Assembly: GCF_036226465.1 (NCBI RefSeq)
Contig: NZ_CP108476.1
Span: 6,324,001 to 6,388,000, forward strand
Source of the DNA: Kitasatospora sp. NBC_01250
Lineage (GTDB): Bacteria; Actinomycetota; Actinomycetes; Streptomycetales; Streptomycetaceae
Direction: 5' to 3'
DNA length: 64,000 nt
Below, one piece after another: positions 51,321-59,500 of the stretch (positions are counted from its first letter, which is position 1; each line of letters starts with the position of its first letter). A program made the translations under genes and the position numbers. The notes beneath the pieces were generated by a model. The model searched no databases, was not told the DNA's origin, and saw only the letters and a list, made by a program, of their open reading frames with translations.

Positions 51321-52493
51321 GTGACCGCCCGCAGGCTGATCGTCGAGGCCGACGGCGGGTCCCGGGGCAACCCGGGCCCGGCCGGCTACGGCGCGGTGGT
51401 CCGTGACGGCGACACCGGCCGGATCATCGCCGAGGCCGCCGAGTACCTCGGCCGGGCCACCAACAACGTGGCTGAGTACCGGGGACTGATCGCCGGCCTG
51501 CGGGCGGCGCACGCGATCGACCCGGCCGCGGGCGTGGAGGTCCGGATGGACTCCAAGCTGGTGGTCGAGCAGATGTCCGGGCGCTGGAAGATCAAGCACC
51601 CGGACATGCAGCCGCTGGCCGCCGAGGCGCGCACGGTCTTCCCGCCCGGGCAGGTCGGCTACTCCTGGATCCCGCGCGAGCGGAACAAGGACGCGGACCG
51701 GCTGGCCAACGAGGCGATGGACGCGGGCCAGGCGGGCAGGCCGTGGCAGCCCAGGGGCGAGCCGAGCGCCCACCCCGTCGCATCCGCCGCGGCGGTCGAC
51801 GAGCCCGCACCCGCCCTGGTGCTCCAGGCTCCCGCGCCGCAGGCCGGCTGGGCCGCGGCGGGCGATCAGGTGGTTGCCACCACGCTGGTGCTGCTGCGGC
51901 ACGGCGAGACGGCGCTCACCCCGCAGAAGCGGTTCTCCGGCAGCACCGGCAGCGATCCGCAGCTCTCCGAGAAGGGCCGCTGGCAGGCCGAACGGGCCGC
52001 CGAGGCGCTGGCCGCGCGCGGCACCGTGGAGGCCGTGGTCAGCTCGCCGATGCTGCGCACCCGTCAGACCGCCGAGGCCGCGGCCGTGCGGCTGGGCCTG
52101 CCGGTGCGGATCGAGGAGGGCCTGCGTGAACTGGACTTCGGTGCCTGGGAGGGCCTGACCTTCGCCGAGGTGCAGGAGCGCCACCCCGAGGACCTCGACG
52201 CCTGGCTCGCCTCCACCAGGGCCAGGCCCACCGGCAGCAGCGAGAGCTTCGCCGCGCTGTCCCAGCGGGTGGGTGCGGCCCGGGACCGGATCCTGGCCCG
52301 GTACGCGGGGCAGACGGTGCTGGTGGTCTCGCACGTCAGCCCGATCAAGACGCTGGCCCGGCTCGCGCTCGGCGCCCCGCCGGACGCGGTCTACCGGATG
52401 GAGCTGTCGGCCGCCTCGCTCTGCGCCGTGCAGTACTACAGCGACGGCAACGCCTCGCTGCGGTTGTTCAACGACACCGGCCACCTGCGCTGA
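51321..52493 (+). CDS. Bifunctional RNase H type I / acid phosphatase
   Basis: A 390-residue two-domain enzyme like mycobacterial Rv2228c. The N-terminal RNase HI domain (1-135) has EADGGSRGNPGPAGYG (Asp10), NNVAEYRGL (Glu in AEY), VRMDSKLVVEQ (Asp) and RNKDADRLANEAMD (last Asp). A linker rich in Pro/Ala follows. The C-terminal histidine-phosphatase domain (about 190-390) has LLRHGETALT (phospho-His) and SHVSPIK. The RNase part removes RNA from RNA-DNA hybrids; the phosphatase part acts on small phosphoesters, possibly alpha-ribazole phosphate. The GTG start lies 4 bp after the previous stop. The stop codon lies inside a 21-bp tandem duplication. Confidence 0.94.
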   Translation: MTARRLIVEADGGSRGNPGPAGYGAVVRDGDTGRIIAEAAEYLGRATNNVAEYRGLIAGLRAAHAIDPAAGVEVRMDSKLVVEQMSGRWKIKHPDMQPLAAEARTVFPPGQVGYSWIPRERNKDADRLANEAMDAGQAGRPWQPRGEPSAHPVASAAAVDEPAPALVLQAPAPQAGWAAAGDQVVATTLVLLRHGETALTPQKRFSGSTGSDPQLSEKGRWQAERAAEALAARGTVEAVVSSPMLRTRQTAEAAAVRLGLPVRIEEGLRELDFGAWEGLTFAEVQERHPEDLDAWLASTRARPTGSSESFAALSQRVGAARDRILARYAGQTVLVVSHVSPIKTLARLALGAPPDAVYRMELSAASLCAVQYYSDGNASLRLFNDTGHLR

Positions 52494-52521
52494 CCATCCG
52501 GCCACCTGTGCTGACCATCCG
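52480..52521. repeat. 21-bp tandem duplication spanning the RNase H stop codon
   Basis: Two 21-bp copies (52480-52500 and 52501-52521) differ at one base. Each contains a TGA in the same relative position, so a second stop follows the true stop 21 bases later. It runs directly into the terminator and seems to be a recent duplication. Confidence 0.85.
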
Positions 52522-52551
52522 TCAGGGGCCTTGCACGGCAAGGCCCCTGAC
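52521..52551. terminator. Bidirectional terminator
   Basis: A perfect 13-bp stem (52521-52533 with 52539-52551) with a 5-nt loop lies between the RNase H and YaaA genes, which converge. Confidence 0.85.
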
Positions 52552-52559
52552 GGTGCGTC

Positions 52560-53351
52560 TCAGTGGATCTCGGTGACCACCACGTCCAGCTGCCACGGCT
52601 TGCGCGCCGTCCCCGCCGCCGCGACCTCGACGGTGTAGCCGAGTTCGCGCAGCACCTCCAGCAGCGCGCCCGGCGTGGCCGGCTCCGCGCCCGAGTTCAG
52701 CAGGTCGCGCACCAGCCGCCCCTTGGTGGCCTTGTTGAAGTGGCTCACCACCGTGCGCCTGCCGTCCCGCTCCTGGAGCACCCGCACGGTGGCGGTGCGG
52801 GCGATGGTCTCACCGGCCGGCTTCCAGGCGGCCGCGTACGCCGAGCTGCGCAGGTCCAGCACCAGCCCGTCCGCCTCGCCCGGCAGCACCTCGGCCAGTT
52901 CGCCGCGCCAGTAGGTCCCGAGCGCGCCCAGCGGCGGCAGCTTCACCCCGCCCGAGCAGCGGTAGGCCGGGATCCGGTCACCGAGCCGGACGGCGCCCCA
53001 CAGGCCGGAGAAGATCAGCAGCGAGCGCTCGGCCCGCGCGTAGGCGGCCTCGTCCAGCTTGCCGAGGCCCAGCGCGTCGTAGAGCACGCCGGTGTACAGC
53101 TCGCCGGCCGGCAGCGTGCCCGCCGTGCGCAGGGCGGCGTTGCGGGCGATCTCGCCGCGCAGGCCCTTGCTGAGCCCGAGCACCTCGGCGGCGGTGTCCT
53201 CATCGCCCCGGCACAGCTCGACCAGCGCGGTGAGGACCCGCTCGCGGGCCCCGGTCAGCGCGGGCAGCGAGAGCCCGGCGGGTGCGAGCGGCGGCCCGTC
53301 GGGTGCCTCGGCCTTGCCCTCGGACGGCGGCAGCAGGACCTGGAACGCCAT
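52560..53351 (-). CDS. yaaA: Peroxide-stress protein YaaA (DUF328)
   Basis: A 263-residue protein of the YaaA family, which lowers free iron and DNA damage during peroxide stress in E. coli. Family marks are LLPPSEGKAE at residues 6-15, GVLYDALGL and AERSLLIFSGLWG in the middle, then RCSGGVKLPPLG, LDLRSSAYAAAW and VSHFNKATKGRLVRDLL. Length is normal. ATG 53351 follows GGAGG. Two 16-bp tandem repeats lie just upstream (53365-53396). It is monocistronic and converges on the RNase H gene. DNA-binding via a helix-hairpin-helix is reported for family members. Confidence 0.92.
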   Translation of the reverse strand: MAFQVLLPPSEGKAEAPDGPPLAPAGLSLPALTGARERVLTALVELCRGDEDTAAEVLGLSKGLRGEIARNAALRTAGTLPAGELYTGVLYDALGLGKLDEAAYARAERSLLIFSGLWGAVRLGDRIPAYRCSGGVKLPPLGALGTYWRGELAEVLPGEADGLVLDLRSSAYAAAWKPAGETIARTATVRVLQERDGRRTVVSHFNKATKGRLVRDLLNSGAEPATPGALLEVLRELGYTVEVAAAGTARKPWQLDVVVTEIH

Positions 53352-53364
53352 GCGCGGCCTCCTC

Positions 53365-53396
53365 TTTCGTGCTCCAGCGGTTTCGTGCTCCAGCGG
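53365..53396. repeat. 16-bp perfect tandem repeat before yaaA
   Basis: TTTCGTGCTCCAGCGG occurs twice back to back, starting 14 bp upstream of the yaaA ATG. It lies where the promoter or leader of yaaA should be. It could be an operator pair or a slippage product. Confidence 0.8.
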
Positions 53397-53467
53397 TGCG
53401 GATGGTGCCGTGCAAATCTACCGGGCCCGCCAACCGGCTCCCTACCATGGAGGCGAGGGGGTGCACG

Positions 53468-53944
53468 ATGCCGAGATACATCGAGCAGGTCGAGATCCTC
53501 GCCTCGCCGCAGGCGGTCTGGGCCGTGCTGTCCGACGTCCAGGGCTGGCGCAAGTGGACGCCGACGGTGGAGCTGGTCCGGATCCTGTCCCGCCCGGGAG
53601 CGCCCGCCGGGGCCGGCTCCTCGTTCGGGGTCGGGTCCGAGGCCTGGGTCAAGCAGCCCAGGCTGCCCGGTGCCCGGTGGCGGGTGACCGTCTTCGAGCC
53701 GGCGAGCTCGTTCACCTGGCAGAGCCAGGCGCCGGGGGTGCGCACGGTGGCGGCGCACCTGCTGTACCCGTACCCGCGCGGAGCCGCCGAGCCGCGGGGC
53801 ACCGAGGTCACCCTGGAGCTGCGGCAGAACGGGCCGCTCGCCTGGCTCGCCGGGCTGCTGCTCGGGCGCCTGACCCGGCGCTACCTCGCCCTGGAGGCGG
53901 CCGGGCTGAAGGTGTACTGCGAGGCGCTGGCCGGCACGCGCTGA
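53468..53944 (+). CDS. SRPBCC (START/Bet v1-like) family protein
   Basis: A 158-residue protein with the SRPBCC ligand-binding fold. The N terminus MPRYIEQVEILASPQAVWAVLSDVQGWRKWTP is the classic helix-grip start with the DV-x-x-W-x-x-W core. A beta-rich centre (VTVFEPASSFTWQSQAPG) follows, then a long C-terminal helix (RRYLALEAAGLKVYCEAL). It probably binds a hydrophobic small molecule or lipid. ATG 53468 follows GGAGGCGAGGGG. It is divergent from yaaA and lies 68 bp before the MFS gene, but its promoter relation to the latter is unclear. Confidence 0.9.
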   Translation: MPRYIEQVEILASPQAVWAVLSDVQGWRKWTPTVELVRILSRPGAPAGAGSSFGVGSEAWVKQPRLPGARWRVTVFEPASSFTWQSQAPGVRTVAAHLLYPYPRGAAEPRGTEVTLELRQNGPLAWLAGLLLGRLTRRYLALEAAGLKVYCEALAGTR

Positions 53945-53985
53945 CGGATCCGGTGAATACCTCTGCCTGGGAGGCATTCCGAAAT

Positions 53986-54007
53986 CATCCTACGAATGCA
54001 TAGGATG
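53986..54007 (+). promoter_or_regulatory. Palindromic operator over the -10 box of the MFS gene
   Basis: A perfect 7-bp inverted repeat (CATCCTA at 53986-53992, TAGGATG at 54001-54007, 8-bp spacer) covers TAGGAT, a good -10 box six bases before the GTG start. A second overlapping inverted repeat, GCATTC (53973-53978) with GAATGC (53994-53999), lies just inside. A repressor bound here would block transcription of the pump. No regulator gene is adjacent. Confidence 0.6.
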
Positions 54008-54012
54008 GCCGA

Positions 54013-55509
54013 GTGACTGACGTAACCGAGCCGACCGCCCTCACCCGACGGCGGCGCCTGTTGATCCTGGCGATCTGCTGTCTGAGCCTGCTGATCGTCG
54101 GACTCGACAACACCATCGTCAATGTCGCGCTCCCCGCCATCCAGCGCGATCTGCACGCACCCGCCTCCGGCCTGCAGTGGGTGATCGCCGCCTACACCCT
54201 GGTGCTGGCCTCGCTGCTGATCCTCTCCGGCTCGGTCGCCGACCGGGTCGGGCGGCGCCGGATATTCCAGCTCGGCCTGCTGCTCTTCGTGCTCGGGTCG
54301 CTGCTGTGCAGCATCGCCCCGAGCCTCGGCTGGCTGATCGCCTTCCGCGCCGTGCAGGCCATCGGCGGCTCGATGCTCAACCCGGTCGCCATGTCGATCA
54401 TCACCAACGTCTTCACCGATCCGCGCGAGCGGGCCCAGGCCATCGGGGTCTGGGGCGGCGTGGTCGGCATCAGCATGGCGCTCGGCCCGGTGCTCGGCGG
54501 CCTGCTGGTGGACAGCTACGGCTGGCCCTCGATCTTCCTGATCAACATCCCGATCGGCCTGCTGGCCTTCGTGCTGGCCGCCCGCTTCGTCCCCGAGTCC
54601 CGGGCGCCGAAGCCGCGCCGGCTCGACCCCGTCGGCCAGCTGCTGGCGATCGTCGCGCTCGGCGCCGGCACCGCCACGATCATCGAGGGGCCGGGGCAGG
54701 GCTGGACCTCGCCGGGCATCCTGACCCTGGCCGTGGTCGCGCTGCTCGCGCTGATCGCCTTCCCGCTCTGGGAGCGCAGCCGCCGGGAACCCCTGCTCGA
54801 CCTGCGGTTCTTCCGCAGCGCGCCGTTCAGCGGGGCGACCGTGATCGCGGTCTGCGCCTTCGCCTCGCTCGGCGGCTTCCTCTTCCTCAACACCCTGTAC
54901 CTGCAGGAGGTGCGCCACTACAGCCCGGTGGAGGCCGGCCTGTGGACGCTGCCGATCGCCGCCTTCACGCTGGTCTGCGCCCCGATCTCGGGCCGGATCG
55001 TCGGCTCGCGCGGCCCGCGGCTGCCGCTGCTGATCGCCGGTCCCGCGCTGGCCGCCAGCGGGGCGCTGCTCACCCGGCTGACCGCCACCTCGCCGCCCGC
55101 CCTGCTGCTGCTCGCCTACAGCCTCTTCGGGCTCGGCTTCGGCCTGGTCAACGCGCCGATCACGAACGCCGCGGTCAGCGGTATGCCCCGCGCGCAGGCC
55201 GGGGTGGCGGCGGCCGTCGCCTCGACCAGCCGCCAGGTCGGGCAGTCGCTGGGCGTCGCGGTGATCGGCACCGTGGTCACCGCCGCCGTGGTGGGCCCGC
55301 TGGCCACCGGCCTGGCCCCGGCCAGCCACGCCGGCTGGTGGATCATCACCGCCCTCGGCGGGGTGATCGCCCTGCTCGGCGTGGTCACCACCACCGGCTG
55401 GGCCCGCGGCACCGCCGAGCGGGTCGCCGCCCGCCTCGACCCCACCGCCCCCGCCCCGGCGTCGGGTCGGCCCGCTGTCCGGCCGACGCCCTCCGACCGG
55501 CTACGATAG
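54013..55509 (+). CDS. DHA2-type MFS efflux transporter
   Basis: A 498-residue, 14-segment drug:H+ antiporter of the EmrB/QacA group. Diagnostic stretches are GLDNTIVNVALPAIQRDL in segment 1, GSVADRVGRRRIFQ in loop 2-3, and GPVLGGLLVDSYGWPSIFLINIPIG in segment 5 and beyond. The C-terminal tail is Pro/Ala-rich. The GTG start at 54013 follows a TAGGAT box by six bases, so the mRNA is probably leaderless. Its last codons carry the -10 box of rnpB (TACGAT, 55502-55507). The substrate is unknown. Confidence 0.92.
   Translation: MTDVTEPTALTRRRRLLILAICCLSLLIVGLDNTIVNVALPAIQRDLHAPASGLQWVIAAYTLVLASLLILSGSVADRVGRRRIFQLGLLLFVLGSLLCSIAPSLGWLIAFRAVQAIGGSMLNPVAMSIITNVFTDPRERAQAIGVWGGVVGISMALGPVLGGLLVDSYGWPSIFLINIPIGLLAFVLAARFVPESRAPKPRRLDPVGQLLAIVALGAGTATIIEGPGQGWTSPGILTLAVVALLALIAFPLWERSRREPLLDLRFFRSAPFSGATVIAVCAFASLGGFLFLNTLYLQEVRHYSPVEAGLWTLPIAAFTLVCAPISGRIVGSRGPRLPLLIAGPALAASGALLTRLTATSPPALLLLAYSLFGLGFGLVNAPITNAAVSGMPRAQAGVAAAVASTSRQVGQSLGVAVIGTVVTAAVVGPLATGLAPASHAGWWIITALGGVIALLGVVTTTGWARGTAERVAARLDPTAPAPASGRPAVRPTPSDRLR
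55502..55507 (+). promoter_or_regulatory. -10 box of rnpB
   Basis: TACGAT lies inside the last codons of the MFS gene and 10 bases before the first paired base of the RNase P RNA. A transcript start near 55514-55517 fits. Confidence 0.55.
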
Positions 55510-55516
55510 CCAGCAC

Positions 55517-55930
55517 GGCGGTTGAGCCGGCCGGGCGGTCGCGACGGGTCCTCACGGATCCGCCGAGGAACGTCCGGGCTCCACAGAGCAGGGTGGTGGG
55601 TAACGCCCACCCGGGGTGACCCGCGGGACAGTGCCACAGAAAACAGACCGCCCGTGGTCGCGCAAGCGGCGGCGGGTAAGGGTGAAACGGTGGTGTAAGA
55701 GACCACCAGCGACCGAGGTGACTCGGCCGGCTCGGTAAACCCCACTCGGAGCAAGGTCAAGATCGGTGCCCTCGGGCACCGTGCGCGGGTGTTCGAGGGC
55801 TGCTCGCCCGAGCTCGCGGGTAGACCGCACGAGGCTGTCGGCAACGGCAGCCCTAGATGGATGACCGCCTCCCCGGGCCGCGCAAGCACCCCGGGAGACA
55901 GAACCCGGCGTACAGGCCGACTCAACCGCC
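55517..55930 (+). ncRNA. rnpB: RNase P RNA component, class A
   Basis: The catalytic RNA that cleaves 5' leaders from tRNA precursors. The universal segments occur in order: GAGGAACGTCCGGGCTCC near 55564, ACAGAAAACAGACCGCC, GGGTAAGGGTGAAACGGTG, GTAAGAGACCACCAGC, AAACCCCACTCGGAGCAAGG, and the closing ACAGAACCCGGCGTACAGGC near 55900. Helix P1 is formed by GGCGGTTGAG (55517-55526) pairing perfectly with CTCAACCGCC (55921-55930), which fixes both ends to within a few bases. Length is about 414 nt, normal for high-GC actinomycetes. The listed boundaries are those of P1. Confidence 0.97.
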
Positions 55931-55961
55931 TCCTGTACCGCCGCAGTTCAGGGCGCACGCC

Positions 55962-56019
55962 CGACTGACGGCTGCCACAGGTCCGTTCCGGCCCCTGCGG
56001 CAGCCGTCGATTCAGTCGG
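55962..56019. terminator. Bidirectional terminator of rnpB and the convergent small gene
   Basis: A long imperfect stem joins CGACTGA...CGGCTGCC on the left to GGCAGCCG...TCAGTCG on the right, with a short loop near 55982-55993. The 3' arm overlaps the stop codon of the convergent gene at 56012. Confidence 0.7.
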
Positions 56020-56536
56020 ACAGGGTGACGAGCCTGGAGACGTACCCGGGCTCCCCCTTGCCGCCCGGCTGCAGATCTGCCGGGCAGGGAGTGTCGCTCA
56101 GCCGTGAGGGCTTGTCCGCCCCGCTGTTCCAGGAGAGCTTGACGCACAGGCGGATCGAGGACTCGGCTTCGCCGGCCCCCATCGTGTCGGGACTGGACGC
56201 GTGGGCGTCGACCGCGAAGGAGACGCTGCTGGTGGCTCCGTCGCTGCCGGTGGCGAAGACGAGACCGTTGCCCTGCTGTCCTTGGGGGACGGACTTCACC
56301 AGGCCTTGCGCCACCGCCGTGCGGTCGGACGCGCTGTCCGCCGCCGCGGACCTGTCGAAGTCCTGCTGGACCTGGTGGGCGATCGAGCGGGCCGCCGTCT
56401 TGGCGTGTGCGTACGCGAGATCACCACCGGTCCGGGTGAACCGGTCGATGACGTGGACGAGGCCGGCGACCGCCGCGGTGACCAGGCAGAGTATGCCGAT
56501 GATCACCGCGGCGGTCCGCTTGGAGCGCTTGGTCAA
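56012..56536 (-). CDS. Small membrane-anchored exported protein
   Basis: A 174-residue protein of unknown family. A basic start (TKRSKR) leads into one membrane helix (about residues 9-30) and an extracellular domain. The domain has AAARSIAHQVQQDFDRSAAADSASDRTAVAQGLV (helical), a beta-rich middle (GLVFATGSDGATSSVSFAVD) and two Cys (RLCVKL, DTPCPADL) that could form a disulfide. It starts with TTG directly after the TAG stop of the giant hydrolase gene, so it is probably translated by coupling. It may assist or anchor that secreted protein. No function is claimed. Confidence 0.72.
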   Translation of the reverse strand: MTKRSKRTAAVIIGILCLVTAAVAGLVHVIDRFTRTGGDLAYAHAKTAARSIAHQVQQDFDRSAAADSASDRTAVAQGLVKSVPQGQQGNGLVFATGSDGATSSVSFAVDAHASSPDTMGAGEAESSIRLCVKLSWNSGADKPSRLSDTPCPADLQPGGKGEPGYVSRLVTLSD

Positions 56537-59500
56537 CTACTTGCCCGTGCTGTTGAGGGTCTGGGTGAGAGCCTGCCCGTACAGGGTCGCACCGTTGGCG
56601 GTCGGATGGAACGACTGCCCGGAGACCGGGTTCGAGGGGTTCTCACCGGCTGCCTTGGTGAGCACGAAGTCGTTGATGCTCTGCGGGCTGCCGCAAATCG
56701 CCTTGCCGGCGAAGACGGCCGTCGGGTCGGAGAACGTGACGGGGATCCCCGACTGGCGGGCGACACCGGCGGCGTCTCCCAAGGCGGAGTTCAGGGTGAA
56801 GGCGATCTGGTCCATCCAGTCGGCGTCCGGACCGATGTGCACGCTGGCGGCGATGTCGGCCGCCCCGGCCACGCCTGCGCCCAGCGGCCCCAGGATGCCG
56901 TACGCGGTGATCACCGCGCTGTTGAGACGGTTCTGGAGGCAGTTCCCGTGGTTCTCGAAGAGCGGCGGATAGCCCATGAGGACGATCCTGGCATTGGGTG
57001 CGCGCTTGTGGATCTCCTGGAGGTCGAGCAGGACCGAGTCGTGGACCTGTGAGTTGATGACACTGGGCTCGGCCTGACCGAGGGGAGCGGTGTCGCCACT
57101 CAGCGTCGTGGCCGCGCAGTCGCTGAATGCGATGTTGAGGATGCAGTTCATGACCACGCTGCTGAACCGCGCGTCGTTGCCGCCGATCGAGAGCGTGACG
57201 AGCGTGGTGTTCGCGTCCAGGTAGCCCTGGTCGAGCTGGGCGAACTCCCCGTTCTCGTGCGAACCGGAGTCGTTCTTACCGGGTGGTGCGAAGGCGTCGG
57301 GCGGCGACTGGACCGACAGGATGTTGTGGCTGCGCGCGCCGCCGCAGGCGATCAGGTGGTAGTCCATCGTGGAGTCACCGGTGTCCGCCCGGGTCCCGAT
57401 GGAGTTGGCGCTGTCCGGCAGGACGCCCTGACGGGACCAGGCGAGGGGGGATCGGTGGCAGTCGTCGCGGGTGGTGTTGTTGGCGCCGTTGACGTCGGTG
57501 TTGTAGTAGTAGCTGCCGGTTCCCTCGCCGGACGAGTAGGAGTCGCCCATCGCCACCACGAAGTCCGTGGGCTTGGCGGGCAGCGGCTGGAAGTAGGCGG
57601 CGTCCCAGGCGATGTCGTCGCCGCTCGCGCCGGTACCGTCCTGGGTGAAGTTGCTCAGCTCGACGCCCTGGATGTCGTTGCCGGTGGCCGCGAAGTTGAA
57701 CACCCCGAGGCTGACCCACTGGTTGGTGTTGGAGTTGGCGTTCACGATGCGGTTCTCGGTGGTGCCGTCACCGAGGTGGATCGTGTAGATCGCCTGCCGG
57801 GTCTGGGAGCCGGAGTCCGGAATGTGGACGGCGACCTTGGTCCAGGCGTTGAGCGGCTGGCCGAGCTGCCAGGTCCCCGTGATCGCCATCGGGCCGGTGG
57901 CCTGGGTGGGCTTGGTGATGTCGTTCGAGGCACTGGTGACGTAGTTGCTGCCGTTGCGGGTGTGCGCGTACCAGAAGTGGGCGCCGAAGCCGCCGCCGAT
58001 CTGGTGCAGGTCGGACTTGGCCTCGTAAGTGCCCTGCGTCTGCTGGAAGTTGAAGCTGAGCGTGCCCGCGTTCGTCCAGGTCCGGGTGCAGTCGGCCCGC
58101 ATGGGTGGCACCGCCCCCGAGACCGAGTCGATGACCAGCGCGCCGGCCGGCACCGCGGCGTAGCCGGCCCCGGGCCCGGCGCAGTCCGGTGCACCGGTGG
58201 TCCCGTTGCCGGGTTCCATCCGCAGCGTCTTGTACGTCATGGTCTCGTGGCCGCAGTCCACGTCGCAGGTCTTCCACGCCGTGGAGGAGTGCCACCAGTA
58301 GGGGGTGTCGCAGTCGGGACCGAGGTGGTCGACCTCGCAGCGCGGCGGCTTGGTGGCGTCGCAGTTGTTCTGCGTGTTGCAGAAGGTGTCCAGCGGCGGC
58401 TTGACCAGGGTGCGGTGGGCGTCGTTGTCCCACCAGGCGGCCGCGTAGCCCGCGGTGTTGCCGTGGTTGAGGTTGCCGTTGTTGTCGTACGAGCGGCCGG
58501 TGTTGATCGGCCAGGCCGCCCAGCCGAGCACCTTCTCCTCGTACGGCCAGAGCTGCGGGTGCGCCGCGTCGGCGTAGTGGTTGAAGTTGAGGAACGGCTG
58601 CCGGTCCACCTGGTAGAGCGGGTTGGCCGGGTTGTTGAGGTAGCCCAGCCCCCAGGGCGCGGAGGGGTTCGCCGGGTTGTACTTGGTGAAGCCGGCGTTG
58701 TAGTCCCAGGCGGCGGTGAACCAGTTCTCGATCGACGCCGGGTTGTCGCTGTTGAGCTTCATGGGCGCGTTCGGGTCGTGCAGCTCGTTCCACTTGGTGG
58801 CGAGCGTCTGGGCCGCGACCGCGATGTTCGAGGCGTAGTCCAGGGCGACGGCCTTCTGCTGGTCGGCCGGCCAGGCCTGGTCGCCCGGTCGCAGCTGGTT
58901 GGCGGAGTGCATGCCGTCCGTCTGCTGGCCCATGCCGTAACCACAGTCGACGGCACCCCAGTTGACCGCCCACGGGTCCTGGTTGGGGTCGCCGTTGGAG
59001 CGGGGGTGACCGTAGAAGTTACCGGTCAGCGGGCTGCTGAACTGGCCGGGAATCGCACCGCCTTCCGCCTGCCAGAGGTTCGACTCCTGGGTCAGGACGC
59101 CGAGCAGGACCTGCGGCGGAATGTGGCCGGTCGGGGCGCCGTTGAGGCTCGGCAGCGGGAACATCCCCTGCGGGTTGACCGTCCCCAGGCCGTCCAGGGC
59201 GCGCCAGCCGCCCTGGTTGATCCAGTTGCTGGTCAGGTCGCCGCGCACCGCCATGTCGGCCGCCCACTCCACCTGGGCCGGGGTCGGCTGGTAGGCCTGC
59301 TGGCTCGGGTCGTTGCGCGGCACGGCGCAGGCGCGGTCGTCGTCGATGGTCGACGTCGGGCTCCCCGCGGAGGTGGCGGAGGCCGTGACGGCCGACGCCT
59401 TGACGGCGGGTCCGGCCAGGCGCGAGGCGGCTGCGGCAGGGGTCTTCGTGCTGGGCGGCGTCGTGGCGGAGGCCGCGTTGGCCAGCGCCGGAGAGGTCGC

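Noticed and set aside
55857-56972. Plus-strand frame starting inside rnpB
   Set aside because: It spans the conserved 3' end of RNase P RNA and then runs antisense to two genes.
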